DNA from: Mesobacillus boroniphilus
GTDB taxonomy: Bacteria > Bacillota > Bacilli > Bacillales > Cytobacillaceae
Length of the DNA: 64,000 bases
NCBI RefSeq assembly: GCF_018424685.1
Contig: NZ_QTKX01000001.1
Span: 558,001-622,000, forward strand
Direction: 5' to 3'
In this document: piece after piece, positions 1 to 9,291 of the stretch
How the letters are laid out: each line of letters opens with the position of its first letter
How positions within the stretch are numbered: position 1 is the stretch's first letter
Notes under the pieces: model-generated
Database searches by the model: none
Told to the model about the DNA's origin: nothing
What the model saw: the letters and a program-made list of their open reading frames with translations, nothing else
Made by a program: the position numbers and the translations under genes

Positions 1-1841
1 GACTTACGAAAAAAGGAGCTTGGCAGGTTGAATTCGGAAAAGCCGGCCGCGATATTTCCCATCAAGCCAAACGGGAAATCGAAGAGGAGAAGCTCCCTGG
101 AATTACTTTTTCACGAGATTCAAAGAGATTTTATCCGAACGGTGTATTTTCATCCCATTTAGTGGGCTTTGTGGAGAGGGAAGAAACAGGGGACAAGAAA
201 ACAGTTACTTCCGGCCAGCTCGGGATTGAAAAAACACTTAATGATGTATTGACTGGTAAAAATGGTTCTCTTTCATTTGAAAGTGATTTATGGGGCTTCC
301 TTTTACCTGATGCAGAGAAAAAAGTCAGCCCTGCCAAAGATGGCAGCAACGTGTTTTTAACAATTGATAAAAAAATCCAAACATTCGTGGAGGATGCGGT
401 CGATCGTGTAGACAAGGAATATAAGCCTAAGAAAATCATTGCAGTCGTTGCTGATCCGAAGACTGGTGATATCCTTGCTATGGCACAGCGTCCGAGCTTC
501 CACCCGACGACAAGAGATGGGCTGGATAACAGCTGGCATAATGAGGTGGTCGAAACACCAATCGAGCCAGGATCGACGATGAAAATTTTCACGCTTGCAG
601 CGGCAATTGAGGAGAACAAATGGACTCCGAATGAGTGGTATAAATCTGGTTCCTATAAAGTTACCGAAAATTCCAAGCCGATACGCGACCATAACGGCAG
701 TGGCTGGGGCTCAATTACCTATCTTGAAGGAATACAGCGTTCCTCGAACGTAGCAGTGGCAAAGCTAGTAAATGAAAAAATCGGTACTGAAAAATTCAGG
801 GAGTACCTAACTGATTTTGGCTTTGACCAGCCTACAGGCATTGACCTTCCAAACGAAGCAGCTGGAACTATTGTCTATAGATGGCCAATTGAAAAAATCA
901 CGACATCGTATGGACAGGGATCGACTATAACGCCAATTCAGCTGATCCAGGCAGCTACAGCAGTAGCTAATGATGGGAAAATGATGAAACCGAGAGTGAT
1001 CGATAAGATTGTCGATCCAAATACAGGTGATGTTATTAAGCAAGAGGAGCCAAAGTCTGTTGGCCAGCCTATATCTGCTGAGACAGCGAAGCAAGTGCGA
1101 GATGTATTGGGGACAGTTGTAACTGGAGAGCATGGGACAGGGAAGTCATATGCAATCGATGGCTACGAGGTTGCTGGTAAAACAGGTACTGCGAACATAA
1201 CAGCGAACGGCAGTTATTTGGATGGAGCTAGCGATTATCTGTTTTCATTCCTTGGGATGGCTCCAAAAGATGACCCTAAACTGATTGTCTATGTCGCGGT
1301 TCAGCAGCCGGAAATAGACCATTACTTTAAAGGCTCTATTCCCACTTCAATGATTTTCAAATCAGTGATGAAGAGCAGTCTTCAATATTTGAATATCAAA
1401 CCTGCCTCTATGGAAAAGGCGGATTCCAGTCCGGTTCCTGATGTAACTGGCATGAATGCATCAGAAGCAAAGGAGCTGCTTGATTCAAAAGGGTTTAAGA
1501 CAGTAATAATCGGGGACGGAAACCAGGTGGAGGAGCAGCTGCCAAGGTCAGAAATAATGGCTCTTGAAGGAGAAAAAGTTTTTATCAGGGCATCTGGAGT
1601 TATGACATACCCAGACATGACAGACTGGTCACTAAGGGATGTCATGAAGCTGGCGCAAATAGCAGGGATTAAGCTAAACAAAGCCGGCAGCGGTTATGTC
1701 ACAAAACAAAGCCTAAAGCCAGGGGTGCCAATCAATGAAGGAGAAAATCTGATTGTCGAGCTGGAAACCCCGCTGCAACAATTTGAGAAATCCTTGAAAA
1801 CAGAGGAAGAAAATGAAGAAACAGAGGAAGTTGGCGGTTGA
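1..1841 (+). CDS. pbpB: Penicillin-binding protein 2B, 5' end missing
   Basis: This is the division transpeptidase (class B PBP) that cross-links septal peptidoglycan on the outer face of the membrane. The reading frame is open from base 3, so the gene starts before the window; about 612 residues are visible and the N-terminal membrane anchor is missing. The active-site motifs are SxxK (STMK, about base 573), SxN (SSN, about 741) and KTG (about 1179). Two C-terminal PASTA domains follow, beginning near PVPDVTGM and TYPDMTDW. The gene heads the dcw cluster, and its stop codon lies inside an intrinsic terminator. SpoVD, the next gene, is a paralogue; the two PASTA repeats and vegetative position favour PBP2B here. 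Confidence 0.95.
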   Translation, partial: LTKKGAWQVEFGKAGRDISHQAKREIEEEKLPGITFSRDSKRFYPNGVFSSHLVGFVEREETGDKKTVTSGQLGIEKTLNDVLTGKNGSLSFESDLWGFLLPDAEKKVSPAKDGSNVFLTIDKKIQTFVEDAVDRVDKEYKPKKIIAVVADPKTGDILAMAQRPSFHPTTRDGLDNSWHNEVVETPIEPGSTMKIFTLAAAIEENKWTPNEWYKSGSYKVTENSKPIRDHNGSGWGSITYLEGIQRSSNVAVAKLVNEKIGTEKFREYLTDFGFDQPTGIDLPNEAAGTIVYRWPIEKITTSYGQGSTITPIQLIQAATAVANDGKMMKPRVIDKIVDPNTGDVIKQEEPKSVGQPISAETAKQVRDVLGTVVTGEHGTGKSYAIDGYEVAGKTGTANITANGSYLDGASDYLFSFLGMAPKDDPKLIVYVAVQQPEIDHYFKGSIPTSMIFKSVMKSSLQYLNIKPASMEKADSSPVPDVTGMNASEAKELLDSKGFKTVIIGDGNQVEEQLPRSEIMALEGEKVFIRASGVMTYPDMTDWSLRDVMKLAQIAGIKLNKAGSGYVTKQSLKPGVPINEGENLIVELETPLQQFEKSLKTEEENEETEEVGG

Positions 1842-1860
1842 GCCCTTCCTCTGTTTTTTT
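1821..1860 (+). terminator. Intrinsic terminator of pbpB
   Basis: A perfect 10-bp stem (ACAGAGGAAG / CTTCCTCTGT) with a 14-nt loop is followed by seven T. The pbpB stop codon sits in the loop, so the last pbpB codons form the left arm. It should separate pbpB from the sporulation gene spoVD. Confidence 0.85.
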
Positions 1861-1895
1861 GTGGTTCCTAATATTTTGGTTGAAGCAGTCCAAAA

Positions 1896-2630
1896 TTCGG
1901 ACAAAATCGCAGTAGGAGCTCCTCGTTTTGTCCGAAGTAGCATAAGGTTCGGACAAAAACCCAGTCGGGGCTCCTCGTTTTGTCCAAACTAGCATTAGGT
2001 TCAGACAAAAACGGAGTCCGATCTCCTCATTTTGTCTGAAGTAACATCAGGTTCGGACAAAATCACAGTCAAATTTCCTCGTTTTGTCCGAAGTAACATC
2101 AGGTTCAGACAAAATCCCAGTAGGATTTCCTCGTTTTGTCCGAAATAGGATTAGGTTCGGACAAAATCCCAGACGGAGCTCCTCGTTTTGTCCGAAATAG
2201 GATTAGGTTCGGACAAAATCCCAGACGGAGCTCCTCCTTTTGTCCGAAGTAGGATAAGGTTCGGACAAAATCCCAGACGGGGCTCCTCGTTTTGTCCGAA
2301 GTAGGATCAGGTTCGGACAAAATCCCGGACGGGGCTCCTCGTTTTGTCCGAAGTAGGATTAGGTTCGGACAAAATCCCAGACGGAGCTCCTCGTGTTGTC
2401 CGAAGTAGGATCAGGTTCGGACAAAATCCCAGATGGGGCTCCTCGTTTTGTCCGAAGTAGCATCAGGTTCGGACAAAAACGCAGTCGGATCTCCTCGTTT
2501 TGTCCGAAGTAGCATAAGGTTCGGACAAAAACCCAGTCGGGGCTCCTCGTTTTGTCCAAACTAGCATTAGGTTCAGAAAATCCAAGTTGGATCTCCTTGT
2601 TTTGTCAGTAGTAACTTCACGTTCAGACAT
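1896..2630. repeat. 52-bp tandem array of palindromic units
   Basis: Thirteen units of exactly 52 bp begin at 1896, 1948, 2000 and so on to 2520. A degenerate unit begins at 2572 and a trace at 2622. Each unit is a 41-bp inverted repeat, TTCGGACAAAA - 19 nt - TTTTGTCCGAA, plus an 11-nt linker close to GTAGGATTAGG. The 19-nt centre often contains its own palindrome, GGAGCTCC. No indel breaks the 52-bp register over the 13 units. The array fills most of the pbpB-spoVD gap. Function unknown; it is not CRISPR because the linkers are conserved. Confidence 0.95.
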
Positions 2631-2710
2631 TCCCCCTGAAGATATACGAACCAGACGAACCAGACGAAGCTCCGGGTCCTCAACAAACCTCAGCTTGTCT
2701 CCACTTCTTG

Positions 2711-2739
2711 TTATATTCGAATTCGTACAAGCATATATT
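2711..2739 (+). promoter_or_regulatory. Predicted SigE promoter of spoVD
   Basis: TTATATT (2711-2717), a 14-nt spacer, then CATATATT (2732-2739) fits the mother-cell SigE consensus (about KMATATT, 14 nt, CATACAHT) with one clear departure in the -10. It lies 68 bases upstream of the spoVD start and downstream of the repeat array. In B. subtilis spoVD is a known SigE-dependent gene, which agrees. Confidence 0.7.
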
Positions 2740-2806
2740 TGAACGAGTGTCTGAGAGTATCTTAGTTTACTATTGGAACAACTATAGAGGGAGGTTCGTT
2801 CAATAT

Positions 2807-4720
2807 ATGCGTGTATCAAATGTGACGGTCAGAAAGAGGCTGGCTCTCGTTCTGGTGGTTGGAATTTTGGTGTTTTTCATCATAGATGTCCGGCTTGGTT
2901 ATGTGCAATTTATGCTGGGGGATTTTTTGACAGGGAAGGCAAAGGATTCATGGAGCAGGAACGTACCATTTGAACCGCAGCGAGGGGAAATAACGGACAG
3001 AAATGGTGTGGCGCTTGCCACGAATATTAGTGCACCGACTGTTTATGTAGTGCCGCGCCAGGTGGAGGATCCTGAAGCTGCTGCGGCAATATTGGCGAAG
3101 GCTTTAAATATGTCTAAAGAGAAGGCCTACCAACATATTACGAAAAAAGCAATGATTGAGAGAATTCCTGAGGGCAGAAAAATTTCTCACGAGAAAGCTA
3201 AGGAAATCAGGGCTCTGGATATCAAGGGTGTATACATTGGCGAGGATTCAAAGCGCCACTATCCTTATGGAAGCTATTTGTCGCATGTGCTTGGATTCGC
3301 AGGTATTGACAATCAAGGATTGATGGGGTTGGAGCTCTATTATGACAAGGAACTAAAAGGGCAAAAGGGCTCTGTTCAATTTTATGCGGATGCAAAACAG
3401 CAGCGGATGAACAATATGGCTGATGATTATGAACCTCCTGTGGACGGGCTTGATTTAAAGCTGACGATCGACAGCAGGGTACAGACCATCGTCGAGCGGG
3501 AGCTGGATATTGCCCAGGCAAAATATAATCCAGATGGCATCATTGCGATCGCCATGAATCCGAATACCGGAGAAATCCTCGCAATGTCTAGCAGGCCTGA
3601 CTTTGATCCGGCTAACTTCCGTAATGTAGCACCAGAAGTTTACAACCGGAACCTGCCGATTTGGAGCACGTATGAACCAGGTTCTACTTTCAAAATTGTT
3701 ACTCTCGCCGCTGCGCTTCAGGAAGAAAAGGTGGACCTTGAAAAAGATCACTTCCATGACTCTGGTTCTGTTGAAGTGGCTGGAGCGAGAATCAGATGTT
3801 GGAAAAAGGGAGGACATGGGAGTCAGTCTTTTCTTGAAGTTGTTGAGAATTCCTGCAACCCCGGCTTTGTTGAACTTGGGGATAGGTTAGGCAAGGAAAA
3901 TCTTTTTAAATATGTGAAAGACTTCGGCTTTGGCGAGAAAACTGGCATTGACCTTCAAGGGGAAGGCAAAGGGATTTTGTTCAACCTGGACAGAGTCGGT
4001 CCGATTGAACAGGCAACAACGGCTTTTGGGCAGGGTGTTTCTGTTACACCGATCCAGCAGGTCGCTGCGGTTTCAGCAGCAGTAAATGGTGGAATACTTT
4101 ATACACCATATATTGCTAAAGAACTGATTGACCCGGTTACTGGAGAGGTCGTCATGAAGAAATCACCACAGGCTAAAAGAAGGGTCATCTCTGAAGAAAC
4201 TTCAGAAGAAATCAGGCATGCGCTTGAAAGTGTCGTAGCTAAAGGTTCAGGTAAAAATGCTTATGTAGACTCATACAGGGTTGGCGGCAAAACTGGTACT
4301 GCCCAGAAGGCAAAGGATGGCCGCTACCTCGAAAATAACCATATCGTTTCTTTCATAGGTTTTGCACCTGCGGATGATCCTCAAATTGTTATCTATGTCG
4401 CCGTTGACAATCCGAAGGGAACAGTACAGTTCGGTGGGGTAGTGGCAGCTCCTATCGTCGGCGATATAATGGAAGATAGCCTGCGCGCGATGGAGGTTCC
4501 TCCACGGAAAGACCAGATTGAAAAAGAGATGACATGGCTGGATACACCAATGGTGGAGGTCCCTGACCTGATCGGTTTATCCAAACAGGAACTCAGGCAG
4601 CAATTGATCAATTTCAAGCTTGATATTGCAGGCGATGGCGAGAAAGTTGTCAAACAGCTTCCTTCACCAGGGGTGAAAATTAAGGAAGGTTCAACCATTA
4701 GGGTTTATATGAACGATTAA
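2807..4720 (+). CDS. spoVD: Stage V sporulation protein D (class B PBP)
   Basis: SpoVD is the sporulation-specific transpeptidase that works with SpoVE to make cortex peptidoglycan. The product is 637 aa, near the family's usual 646. A membrane anchor is seen at residues 12-33 after a basic start, then a dimerisation domain, then the transpeptidase domain with STFK (about base 3683), SCN (about 3853) and KTG (about 4290), and one C-terminal PASTA domain starting VPDLIGLS. I chose the ATG at 2807, behind GGGAGG; an in-frame upstream start at 2708 would lie before the SigE promoter's -10. It is a paralogue of PBP2B upstream. Transcription is probably separate from pbpB because of the terminator and SigE promoter between them. 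Confidence 0.95.
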   Translation: MRVSNVTVRKRLALVLVVGILVFFIIDVRLGYVQFMLGDFLTGKAKDSWSRNVPFEPQRGEITDRNGVALATNISAPTVYVVPRQVEDPEAAAAILAKALNMSKEKAYQHITKKAMIERIPEGRKISHEKAKEIRALDIKGVYIGEDSKRHYPYGSYLSHVLGFAGIDNQGLMGLELYYDKELKGQKGSVQFYADAKQQRMNNMADDYEPPVDGLDLKLTIDSRVQTIVERELDIAQAKYNPDGIIAIAMNPNTGEILAMSSRPDFDPANFRNVAPEVYNRNLPIWSTYEPGSTFKIVTLAAALQEEKVDLEKDHFHDSGSVEVAGARIRCWKKGGHGSQSFLEVVENSCNPGFVELGDRLGKENLFKYVKDFGFGEKTGIDLQGEGKGILFNLDRVGPIEQATTAFGQGVSVTPIQQVAAVSAAVNGGILYTPYIAKELIDPVTGEVVMKKSPQAKRRVISEETSEEIRHALESVVAKGSGKNAYVDSYRVGGKTGTAQKAKDGRYLENNHIVSFIGFAPADDPQIVIYVAVDNPKGTVQFGGVVAAPIVGDIMEDSLRAMEVPPRKDQIEKEMTWLDTPMVEVPDLIGLSKQELRQQLINFKLDIAGDGEKVVKQLPSPGVKIKEGSTIRVYMND

Positions 4721-4772
4721 CCCAATCTGGACTTCAAGATTGTAAATGAAATATAAGCTTATGGTGAGCAAG

Positions 4773-4890
4773 AGGCGGCAGGATAATTATCCGCCGCCTG
4801 CTTAGTCTGTTGGCCATTTCTCTTGTTGAGCAGAAACCCAATCTTACTCATGCAAAAAGGGCTTGCTCTTTTCATCTCAACAATGGCTAA
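4773..4890 (+). other. Structured gap between spoVD and murE
   Basis: The 228-nt gap holds two secondary structures. AGGCGGC (4773) pairs with GCCGCCT (4793) around a palindrome GGATAATTATCC, without a T-run. TTGGCCAT plus TTGTTGAG (4810-4830) pairs with CTCAACAA plus TGGCTAA (4876-4890), enclosing a small AAAAGGGC/GCTCTTTT stem. It may be a spoVD 3' end and a murE leader; no known motif was recognised. Confidence 0.4.
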
Positions 4891-4948
4891 TTTCAGCCTA
4901 ATCATGTAAAATAAGAGTCGCCATGTTGTTTGAGAGGATTTGATATTT

Positions 4949-6409
4949 ATGAAATTACACGAATTGATTGGTTACTTGCACCCGTTCGTGGATTATAAGG
5001 GAGAAAATCCCGAAATTACTTCAATTGAAAATGATAACCGCAGAGTGACTCCTGGAAGTTTATTCATATGCATAAAAGGTTATACAGTTGATGGTCACGA
5101 TTTTGCTGGTTCAGCCGTGAAAAATGGAGCAGCAGCCGTTCTGGCCGAACGAGAACTGCCTGTGAATGTCCCTGTAATTGTTGTCAAGGACACGGTGCGG
5201 GCAATGGCTGTGCTTGCTGATGCATTTTACGGCCAGCCTAGCCAGAAGCTTCATATGGTTGGAATCACAGGTACGAACGGTAAAACTACGACCAGCCTTA
5301 TTATTGAACAAATTTTCAAGGATGCTGGACAGAAGACCGGACTGATTGGAACGATGTACACAAAGATCGGCGAGCAAATCTTTGAAGTGAAGAATACGAC
5401 ACCGGAGAGCCTGACCCTTCAAAAAACGTTCAAGAGAATGGTTGACGAACAGGTTGATACAGCTGTAATGGAAGTATCGTCACATGCTCTGGTTTATGGA
5501 CGTGTCCATGGTACGGATTACAATGTTGCTGTTTTCACGAACCTGACGCAGGACCATCTGGACTACCATAAGACGATGGAAGAATACAGGAAAGCAAAGG
5601 GGCTTTTGTTTTCACAGCTCGGAAATGCCTTCAACCATGAAAACCCGAAATTTGCAGTCCTGAATTCAGATGATCCGGCAAGTGATGAATACGCCATGCT
5701 TACAACTGCCCATATATTAACTTACGGCATTGATAACCATGCTGACCTGCAGGCAATCAACATTGCGATGACAGCTAGTGGGACATCATTTGATTTGGTC
5801 AGTCCGTTTGGCGTAAAAAAGGTAAACATACAGTTAATCGGTAAGTTCAGCATCTATAATGTACTAGCGAGCATTGGTGCTGCCCTCGTGTCCGGCTTAT
5901 CTTTAGATGATATCATCGCCTCTGTAGAAAGTGTTAAGGGAGTTTCGGGAAGGTTTGAAGTAGTCGATGCAGGACAGGATTTCTCTGTGATTGTTGACTA
6001 TGCCCATACCCCGGACAGCCTTGAGAATGTCCTGAAGACAATACAGCAATTTGCCCAGGAAAGGGTTTTTTGTGTAGTTGGCTGCGGCGGCGACCGTGAT
6101 CGTACGAAGCGTCCGCTTATGGCGAAAATCGCCTGTGAATATTCTACAGATGCCATCTTCACCTCGGATAACCCAAGAAGTGAGGATCCGGCAGAAATCA
6201 TCAAGGATATGGAAGAAGGAGTAAAAGGTGAAGTTTATACTTCGATTATCGACAGGAAGGAAGCTATCCAGCATGCCGTGAAAAATGCGAAGTCGGGGGA
6301 TGTGATCCTGATTGCTGGGAAGGGCCACGAAACATACCAGCAAATTGGTGATAGGACCTTTGACTTTGATGACCGGATTGTGGCACGCGAGGCGATAGAG
6401 GAGAGGTAA
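4949..6409 (+). CDS. murE: UDP-MurNAc-L-Ala-D-Glu:meso-DAP ligase
   Basis: This cytoplasmic Mur ligase adds meso-diaminopimelate to UDP-MurNAc-dipeptide using ATP. The protein is 486 aa. The N-terminal substrate domain (about 1-100) is followed by the ATP loop GTNGKTTT (about 108-115), the central ATPase domain, and the C-terminal domain with DNPR (407-410). DNPR is the signature of meso-DAP rather than lysine specificity, so the wall should be of A1-gamma (DAP) type as in Bacillus. The ATG at 4949 follows GAGAGGA at a 10-nt spacing and gives the expected MKLHEL start; a TTG nine bases upstream is less likely. One base separates it from the next gene. Confidence 0.97.
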   Translation: MKLHELIGYLHPFVDYKGENPEITSIENDNRRVTPGSLFICIKGYTVDGHDFAGSAVKNGAAAVLAERELPVNVPVIVVKDTVRAMAVLADAFYGQPSQKLHMVGITGTNGKTTTSLIIEQIFKDAGQKTGLIGTMYTKIGEQIFEVKNTTPESLTLQKTFKRMVDEQVDTAVMEVSSHALVYGRVHGTDYNVAVFTNLTQDHLDYHKTMEEYRKAKGLLFSQLGNAFNHENPKFAVLNSDDPASDEYAMLTTAHILTYGIDNHADLQAINIAMTASGTSFDLVSPFGVKKVNIQLIGKFSIYNVLASIGAALVSGLSLDDIIASVESVKGVSGRFEVVDAGQDFSVIVDYAHTPDSLENVLKTIQQFAQERVFCVVGCGGDRDRTKRPLMAKIACEYSTDAIFTSDNPRSEDPAEIIKDMEEGVKGEVYTSIIDRKEAIQHAVKNAKSGDVILIAGKGHETYQQIGDRTFDFDDRIVAREAIEER

Positions 6410-6410
6410 T

Positions 6411-6860
6411 ATGCTGACATACCAGGATGTTTCAAGTCTATTTTCAAGAACAACTGGAATCAAGGATGAGAATATCCGCTTCCATACTGTAAGCAGTCTG
6501 GCTGGCGACAAACAGCCTAAAGGGCTGTTTGTCCCGGTATCGACTGATTCCGGCCATTTGCAAGAAGCAATTTCGAATGGTGCTGTGGCAGCTGTTTGGC
6601 CTGAAGACGAGCAGGTGCCGGCATACGCGCCAAACCACTTCCCGATTTTTTACACAAAAGATAATTTGAAAGGCTTAGAGAAAATTATGAACTCATACTA
6701 TGATCACTTATCACAACACGAAGACATCAACGAAAGAACGAAATTCATTTTCCTAAACAAAGAACTTCTTAATGAAGCTGATGAAACATATGATATAGCT
6801 GTGATGGCCGAAAACATCAATGGTTTTGGCAACAATCAGAATAAGGCAGGTGAGGAGTAG
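6411..6860 (+). CDS. Stand-alone Mur-ligase N-terminal domain-like protein
   Basis: This 149-aa protein is not a known named product. Residues 20-95 resemble the N-terminal UDP-binding domain of MurE/MurF: a GLFVPV strand in the place of the usual 'pGxLFv', then a Gly-His followed by [11 protein letters not shown], matching the 'dGhxf...Ai.nGAxAvv' pattern, and a final helix ending NSYY. There is no GTNGKTT loop, ATPase domain or C-terminal domain. The last 55 residues are acidic, with no recognised similarity. It lies in the murF slot between murE and mraY, one base from each, with its own RBS (GAGGAGAGG), so it is translated with them. In B. subtilis murF is elsewhere. It could be a murF relic or a non-catalytic nucleotide-sugar binder; function unknown. 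Confidence 0.8.
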   Translation: MLTYQDVSSLFSRTTGIKDENIRFHTVSSLAGDKQPKGLFVPVSTDSGHLQEAISNGAVAAVWPEDEQVPAYAPNHFPIFYTKDNLKGLEKIMNSYYDHLSQHEDINERTKFIFLNKELLNEADETYDIAVMAENINGFGNNQNKAGEE

Positions 6861-6861
6861 A

Positions 6862-7836
6862 ATGCTGGAGCAAGTTATCTTTTTCACAATCTTGATGGGT
6901 TTTCTTATTACTGTACTGCTTTCTCCAGTGTTTATTCCTTTCTTGAGAAGGCTTAAATTTGGCCAGAGCATTAGGGATGAAGGTCCAAAATCACATCAGA
7001 AGAAAACAGGGACACCGACAATGGGCGGTGTCATGATCTTAATATCAATTACGGTAACGACCCTTGTCATGACCGGAAAGTTTTCCCAGCCTTCTGTTGA
7101 AACGTATCTGTTGTTATTTGTTACGTTAGGGTTCGGGTTACTCGGTTTTATGGATGATTTCATCAAGGTTGTAATGAAGCGAAATCTTGGTTTGACTTCT
7201 AAGCAAAAGCTGCTAGGCCAAATTATTGTTTCCGTCATTTTTTATTTCATATTCAAGCAAAGTGAATTTTCAACTGAGATCAGCATCCCGTTAACGGATA
7301 TTTCTTTTGATCTTGGATGGGGATATGCGCTGTTCATTATTTTCTGGATGGTCGGCTTTTCGAATGCTGTTAACCTGACGGACGGGCTTGACGGGCTGGT
7401 TTCCGGTACTGCTGCTATTGCATTTGGTGCATTTGCCGTTCTCGCCTGGAGCCAATCTCAATATGAGCTTTCGATTTTTTCAGTTGCGGTAGTTGGCGCT
7501 GTTTTAGGATTTCTTGTATTTAATGCACATCCTGCAAAAGTGTTCATGGGAGACACTGGTTCCCTCGCTCTTGGAGGTGCGATTGCCACTGTCGCGATCC
7601 TGGCAAAACTTGAAATTATCCTGATCATCATTGGCGGAATTTTTGTCATTGAAACATTATCCGTTATCCTTCAGGTAATTTCATTCAAAACTACCGGGAA
7701 GAGAATTTTCAGGATGAGTCCGCTTCACCACCACTATGAATTGATTGGCTGGTCGGAATGGCGGGTTGTTGTCACATTCTGGACTGTTGGCCTTCTTTTC
7801 GCGATTCTTGGAATTTATATTGAGGTGTGGATTTAG
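6862..7836 (+). CDS. mraY: Phospho-MurNAc-pentapeptide translocase
   Basis: MraY transfers phospho-MurNAc-pentapeptide from UDP to undecaprenyl phosphate, making lipid I at the inner membrane face. The product is 324 aa, identical in length to the B. subtilis enzyme, with about ten hydrophobic segments. Visible family motifs are the [10 protein letters not shown] loop near residue 50, the MDDF aspartates, NLTDGLDGL and the late HHHYE motif with MSPLHHH. The ATG at 6862 follows GAGGAG, which overlaps the stop of the preceding gene. Its stop codon touches the murD start directly, so the two are translationally linked. Confidence 0.97.
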   Translation: MLEQVIFFTILMGFLITVLLSPVFIPFLRRLKFGQSIRDEGPKSHQKKTGTPTMGGVMILISITVTTLVMTGKFSQPSVETYLLLFVTLGFGLLGFMDDFIKVVMKRNLGLTSKQKLLGQIIVSVIFYFIFKQSEFSTEISIPLTDISFDLGWGYALFIIFWMVGFSNAVNLTDGLDGLVSGTAAIAFGAFAVLAWSQSQYELSIFSVAVVGAVLGFLVFNAHPAKVFMGDTGSLALGGAIATVAILAKLEIILIIIGGIFVIETLSVILQVISFKTTGKRIFRMSPLHHHYELIGWSEWRVVVTFWTVGLLFAILGIYIEVWI

Positions 7837-9189
7837 ATGAAAGATATTAAAACATATCAACATAAAAAAATACTTGTACTTGGCCTTGCTAAGAGTGGAG
7901 TCAGTGCGGCTGCTCTACTACATAAATTAGGGGCTTTTGTAACTGTCAACGACAGCAAGCCTCTCTCTGAAAATCCCGAAGCGCAAGGATTGCTTGAGCA
8001 GGGAATCAAGGTTGTTTGTGGAAGCCACCCGATCGAATTGATGGATGAAGGCTTTGAATTGGTCGTCAAGAACCCTGGGATTCCCTACTTTAATCCAATG
8101 ATTCAAAAGGCGTTTGAAAAGAAAATTCCGGTCATTACTGAGGTAGAACTTGCATATCAGATTTCTGATGCACCGCTTGTTGGCATAACAGGAACAAACG
8201 GCAAGACAACTACTACAACGTTAATATTCGAAATGCTTGAGGCAGGGAACAGGCATCCATTGATTGCAGGTAATATCGGTACGGTAGCATCAGGAGTTGC
8301 TCAGGAAGCAACCGTTGAAAATACGATCGTTATTGAACTGTCATCTTTTCAATTGATGGGAATCGACCAATTTAAGCCACGGATTGCAATTATCACCAAT
8401 CTGTACGATGCTCATTTGGATTATCACGGTACGCGGAACGAATATATCTCTGCGAAGGCACTGATCACGAAGAACCAGACGGAAGAGGATTATCTGATTG
8501 TGAATGCGGATCAGGATGAGGTCCTGGAGATTGCACGCAATTCACATGCTCAAATCGTCCCTTTTTCAACAAAAAAGGTTTTGGACAGTGGGGCATATGT
8601 GAAAGACGGTTGGGTTTGCTTTAACAGTGAGCAGATTATTGAAACGAAGGATATTGTCCTGCCGGGCAAACATAATCTGGAGAATATTTTATCAGCCGTT
8701 GCGGCGACGCTGCTTTCAGGTGCGGATAAAGAGGCCATCGTTAAGGTGCTTACTACCTTTGCAGGTGTTCGGCACAGGCTTCAGTATGTGGGCACTATTG
8801 ATGAGCGTAAATTTTATAATGACTCAAAAGCAACGAATATTTTGGCTACTGAAAATGCCCTGGCTGCATTCGACGCAGCGATCGTATTGCTAGCTGGCGG
8901 TCTTGACAGGGGCAATTCCTTTGATGAGCTCGTTCCTTCACTAAAAAATGTGAAGACATTGATTACCTTTGGAGAGACAGCTGAAAAAGTTGGACAGGCT
9001 GGACATGATGCAGGAATAAAAACGATTTTGCGGGCCGATAATGTTGAAAAGGCCGTTCCCGTGGCATTTGAACATTCAGAACCCGGTGATGTTATCCTGC
9101 TGTCTCCTGCATGTGCGAGCTGGGATCAGTACAAAACTTTTGAGGTCAGGGGAGACATGTTTATCGAGGCCGTGCATAAGCTTAAGTAA
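7837..9189 (+). CDS. murD: UDP-MurNAc-L-Ala:D-Glu ligase
   Basis: MurD adds D-glutamate to UDP-MurNAc-L-alanine in the cytoplasm. The 450-aa protein has an N-terminal Rossmann-type domain with [10 protein letters not shown] near residue 18, the ATP loop GTNGKTTTT at about residue 119, a central ATPase domain with an [10 protein letters not shown] segment typical of Mur ligases, and a C-terminal domain containing NDSKATN and the SPACASWD motif. The start codon immediately follows the mraY stop. The next gene, spoVE, is 102 bases away. Confidence 0.97.
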   Translation: MKDIKTYQHKKILVLGLAKSGVSAAALLHKLGAFVTVNDSKPLSENPEAQGLLEQGIKVVCGSHPIELMDEGFELVVKNPGIPYFNPMIQKAFEKKIPVITEVELAYQISDAPLVGITGTNGKTTTTTLIFEMLEAGNRHPLIAGNIGTVASGVAQEATVENTIVIELSSFQLMGIDQFKPRIAIITNLYDAHLDYHGTRNEYISAKALITKNQTEEDYLIVNADQDEVLEIARNSHAQIVPFSTKKVLDSGAYVKDGWVCFNSEQIIETKDIVLPGKHNLENILSAVAATLLSGADKEAIVKVLTTFAGVRHRLQYVGTIDERKFYNDSKATNILATENALAAFDAAIVLLAGGLDRGNSFDELVPSLKNVKTLITFGETAEKVGQAGHDAGIKTILRADNVEKAVPVAFEHSEPGDVILLSPACASWDQYKTFEVRGDMFIEAVHKLK

Positions 9190-9291
9190 GGGCTTGTCTT
9201 GAACAACATGACTCAGGTTGCTTGGCCTCAGGTGCAGGCTGGATGGGAAGCGGCATATGAGCCCTAAATCATACAGCCGAGGTGTATTGCT

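Noticed and set aside
1896..2630. Possible CRISPR array
   Set aside because: Linkers between the palindromes are conserved and only 11 nt, and no cas gene is present.
1713..2819. Several minus-strand open frames across the 52-bp array giving repeated peptides such as 'DKTRSP' and 'WDFVRTL'
   Set aside because: A 52-bp unit is not a multiple of three, so all frames read similar peptides by chance of the repeat; there is no RBS and frames shift with each unit.
9240..9291. CATACAGC before spoVE as a SigE -10
   Set aside because: No SigE -35 at the needed 13-15 base spacing; the nearest ATAT is 10-11 bases away.
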